From the NCBI RefSeq assembly GCF_001624705.1, contig NZ_JSEO01000006.1, forward strand, positions 124,001 to 188,000: a DNA stretch of 64,000 bases. Reading direction: 5' to 3'. Shown piece by piece: positions 61,679 to 64,000 of the stretch. This DNA comes from Marinomonas sp. SBI8L (lineage in GTDB: Bacteria; Pseudomonadota; Gammaproteobacteria; Pseudomonadales; Marinomonadaceae). Made by a program: the position numbers and the translations under genes. The notes below the pieces were generated by a model. The model was given only the letters and a program-made list of their open reading frames with translations, ran no database searches and had not been told where the DNA came from. Every line of letters begins with the position of its first letter. Positions within the stretch are counted from its first letter, which is position 1.

Positions 61679-62656
61679 CTAAGAAAGTAGCCGTTTACAA
61701 GCACTTAAACCTGAACATCTTTGCAATTCAGTATGCTCACAATAATCAGCTAATAACCTTTCTGAGCCCACTGCGACTTTAAAATGCTTTTCAAACCCCG
61801 TGCTGACTTTCAGCCATTGCTCTGGGGTAAGGTGAATACGTTGCAAAATAGGCGCTAAAGAAACATCAAGACTCCCTCTTTTATCTTCTCGAATGATACG
61901 GCCCGTAAGGTCAATAAGTTCAAGATAATCCTCAAGTTTAAAAGGTAGCCCTTCCGGCTGATTCTCCCTTTCATAGCCGATAAAAGGAAAAAGTGTTTTA
62001 GGCTGAGTTTGATTGGCCTTGACAACGTCGATACGAGTTTTGATACTAGTATGCTTTGAGGATTCTGGTGTTTTTTCCATCTTAGCTCGAACTGGGTTCA
62101 AATCAACGTAGGCCATACAGGCAACAAGTGCCGCCTCATCTAACAGAGCCTGAGACTTAAAGCGCCCTTCCCAGAAATGTCCGGTACATTTATCCTCATT
62201 GTTAGCCATACGTGCAATAGGTTCATTAAGCTCTTTCATAAACCAACTGATATCCATTAAACGCTTTCGATACTTCTCACATCTTTCATATACCAAAGCT
62301 AACTCAAACTCTTCCATCTTTTTGTTTTCTAAATACTTTTCAGTGAATTGAGTACCTTTATGTAGGCTATGCCAGCGCTCAAGCACTTCTTTGATAGACC
62401 AGTTATTCGCTTTATCTGCATCAACATGAAGTACCAAATGGGTATGGTTGCTCATGACAGCATAGGCGCAAATATCGATAGCAAAAACATTGACTAAGGC
62501 TAGCATTTTATCTTCAATCCAACCTCGTCTGTGGTCATAACTTTTCCCAGTAGACTCATCTTCTCCGCAGAGAAAAGCACGCCTGACGCATCGGGATACA
62601 CAATGATAATAGGGAGTGTCTTGAAGACTAATTAGAGATTTACGTGGTTTCGGCAT
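61679..62656 (-). mobile_element. RAYT-type (REP-associated tyrosine) transposase gene
   Basis: This 325-residue protein has the Y1-transposase hallmarks: the HUH motif in AVMSNHTHLVLHVD, a catalytic-Tyr region in ACMAYVDLNPVRAKM, and PYYHCVSRCVRRAFLCGED at the N-terminus. Such proteins, in the IS200/IS605 superfamily, are often single-copy and act on REP palindromes. GAGGAATCTAAA lies before the ATG. It sits between two identical CYTH genes, which suggests it took part in, or was inserted during, the duplication. Confidence 0.92.
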
Positions 62657-62743
62657 TTTAGATTCCTCATCCTTGAGTGAATTTAATAAAGCTAGATGGT
62701 AATTAGAAGAAGGTCAAATTGTTATGCCTGTCCTATTAGAACT

Positions 62744-63390
62744 CTTAACTTTCAGTGAACATCTCTTTATAGGATTTTGTTTCAAGGTCAAACTGGGTTA
62801 AACCAAACTTAGCAGCTAATGCTTCAAGCTGCTCTCTATACTGGGAAAGCTTAGATTCATCATCTGTCATGATGGCAAATTCAGCGAAGTCACCGATATT
62901 CGCAAGTGTATCCAACGTAATATGAAATTCACCAACAAAATAGATACTACGGCTTTTCGTCGCTTTTAAAACAATCTCATACCCCATAGTTTCAAGCATG
63001 CTCAAAGCTTTATCTGCATCACTAATATCCGTTGCTTCACATCTATCTTCTTCTGGACCTTTCACTATCCATAATTTGATGCCAGAAGGAGTCATAGTAC
63101 GTATGCACAGACTTTTATTTTGAGCTTCAAGCGCTAAATCTGGAGTATCGAAATAACAATCCGATTCCGTATTATTTTCAAGCATGACTTCATGAGGGGT
63201 TTGGCTTAATGTTTCCAGAAAGCCAGATTTGGACGTAAGGCGATACTTCAACTCGACTTCATACTTACCTTGAAAATGATCTTTTGCCACGCTTTATCTC
63301 CCTGAAAAAGAAGAAGATTAACATATCAAATGCATTCAAGGCAGTTAGATAAAGAAATGAAAAAAGGATAGCTTTTAATATAAACTGACT
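62744..63390. repeat. Long direct repeat, right copy
   Basis: This is the second copy of the 645-bp direct repeat (partner 60800-61445), holding CYTH copy 2 and its upstream region. The homology begins at CTTAACTTTCAG and fades after AAATGAAAAAA upstream of the gene. Confidence 0.93.
62745..63290 (-). CDS. CYTH-domain protein (class IV adenylate-cyclase-like), copy 2
   Basis: This protein differs from copy 1 only at the third-last triplet region (MFTES for MLTES) over 181 residues; the DNA differs at a few positions. The motifs and the GTG start are as in copy 1. It precedes the RAYT gene on the same strand. The near identity means the duplication or a gene-conversion event was recent. Confidence 0.85.
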   Translation of the reverse strand: MAKDHFQGKYEVELKYRLTSKSGFLETLSQTPHEVMLENNTESDCYFDTPDLALEAQNKSLCIRTMTPSGIKLWIVKGPEEDRCEATDISDADKALSMLETMGYEIVLKATKSRSIYFVGEFHITLDTLANIGDFAEFAIMTDDESKLSQYREQLEALAAKFGLTQFDLETKSYKEMFTES

Positions 63391-63507
63391 TTTAAACTAG
63401 ACAGTCACTTTTAAAATAACAGAGCACAGTTCAAGTAAATTACTTTAATGGATTAATGGTATCCGCTGGGATGGCGGCTATGCGTTTTTACGAATACAAG
63501 GATGTAT

Positions 63508-64000
63508 ATGATATTGAATAAACTTAAGTCGAATCCGGCATTTTCTCGGCACCTTGCTGCTACCACACTAACCTCCTTCGCTGATTTCTTTATGTTAATC
63601 ATGATGCCTTGGATGGCGTTAAGTGTTGATGGCGGTGGGAAGAGTGCTGTTGCGATTGTCTTGGCTATTGAAAGCTTCCCCCGTGGCATTGCCATCTTAT
63701 ATGGCGGTCGCCTAACAGATAAGCTAGGGGCAAAGCGTCTGCTTATTGGTGCTCGTATGGCCTTGGTGGTTTTGTTTTCATGCTTTGCGCTGTTGCTTGC
63801 TAATGACTGGGTAAATATCTACCTGCTGTGTGTATTTGCGCTAGGCTTTAGCTTATTCAGTGCTGCTATTGCCCCTGCCACTGAATGCATTGTTCCTTCC
63901 ATCGTTGAAAAGGACAGCTTGAGTTCGGCCAACAGTATGATCATGAGTACGATCCAATTTTGTCAGATCATTGCACCCGTTGTCGCCGCGTCCTCAATGG
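63508..64000 (+). CDS. MFS transporter, 3' part beyond window edge
   Basis: The reading frame from ATG 63508 (AAGGA five bases before; an in-frame ATG at 63502 is an alternative) stays open to the window edge for 164 codons. The product begins MILNKLKSNPAFSRHLAATT and shows membrane helices with MPWMALSVDGGG and the MFS motif A region GGRLTDKLGAKRLLIGARMA. It is a truncated view of a secondary transporter. The substrate is unknown. Confidence 0.82.
   Translation, partial: MILNKLKSNPAFSRHLAATTLTSFADFFMLIMMPWMALSVDGGGKSAVAIVLAIESFPRGIAILYGGRLTDKLGAKRLLIGARMALVVLFSCFALLLANDWVNIYLLCVFALGFSLFSAAIAPATECIVPSIVEKDSLSSANSMIMSTIQFCQIIAPVVAASSM

Noticed and set aside
61347-62744. REP palindromes beside the RAYT gene
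   Set aside because: I looked on both sides and found no convincing GC-rich hairpin repeats.

Overview
The window looks like chromosomal DNA from a marine gammaproteobacterium, most likely Marinomonas or a close relative in the Oceanospirillales. The basis is moderately low GC, many solo LysR/AraC/IclR regulators beside small metabolic operons, a TRAP solute-binding protein, and the style of the proteins. The genus is an inference and was not tested by a database search. I see no rRNA, tRNA or CRISPR array.

Layout. 1-4602 (minus): an incomplete carrier-protein-type biosynthetic operon (ketoacyl-synthase-III-like, acyl-CoA-dehydrogenase-like, PLP decarboxylase, AMP-forming ligase). It is followed by about 1.2 kb of AT-rich DNA with no gene, holding a nine-residue class II amidotransferase-like start and a Fur-box-like site. 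6.0-13.8 kb: a yqhC/yqhD-type pair, an amino-acid-type binding protein, then a regulator with small redox and membrane genes. 14.1-22.3 kb: a catabolic locus with an orphan TRAP binding protein, an IclR regulator, and a minus-strand operon of 3-hydroxyacyl-CoA dehydrogenase, BKACE enzyme, cyclase-family hydrolase, cupin, SDR, sodium:solute symporter and two tiny membrane proteins too short for ordinary ORF calling. 23-29.4 kb: a flavin monooxygenase, a bulb-type lectin protein, a broken AraC regulator, a broken EamA transporter and a diguanylate cyclase. 29.7-35.8 kb: a complete haem-uptake operon (hemP, TonB receptor, hmuSTUV) with a Fur box. 36-47 kb: cupin, rsgA, a Fur-box-preceded pair of ferritin-like protein and 10-TM metal transporter, a chemoreceptor, an MFS protein and a TetR-flanked membrane/NAD-binding pair. 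47-64 kb: a lipoprotein pair, glutaredoxin, MYG1, kinase, old yellow enzyme, MipA/OmpV, LysE exporter, hydroxyacid dehydrogenase/VOC pair, and a CYTH-domain gene duplicated almost identically on both sides of a RAYT-type transposase, ending in a cut-off MFS gene.

The strongest unexplained structure is a dispersed 263-bp element with terminal inverted repeats and no coding capacity. Three full copies and one shrunken copy are present. Two full copies interrupt genes (a DUF4345-like membrane protein and an AraC regulator), and one copy carries the same substitutions in both termini. A neighbouring EamA transporter carries an independent nonsense codon, so the 25-27 kb regulator/transporter pair is decaying.

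Many gene starts were moved from the longest possible ORF to a position with a visible ribosome-binding site, and the reason is given in each entry. All functional assignments come from reading motifs and family resemblance, without alignment or search.
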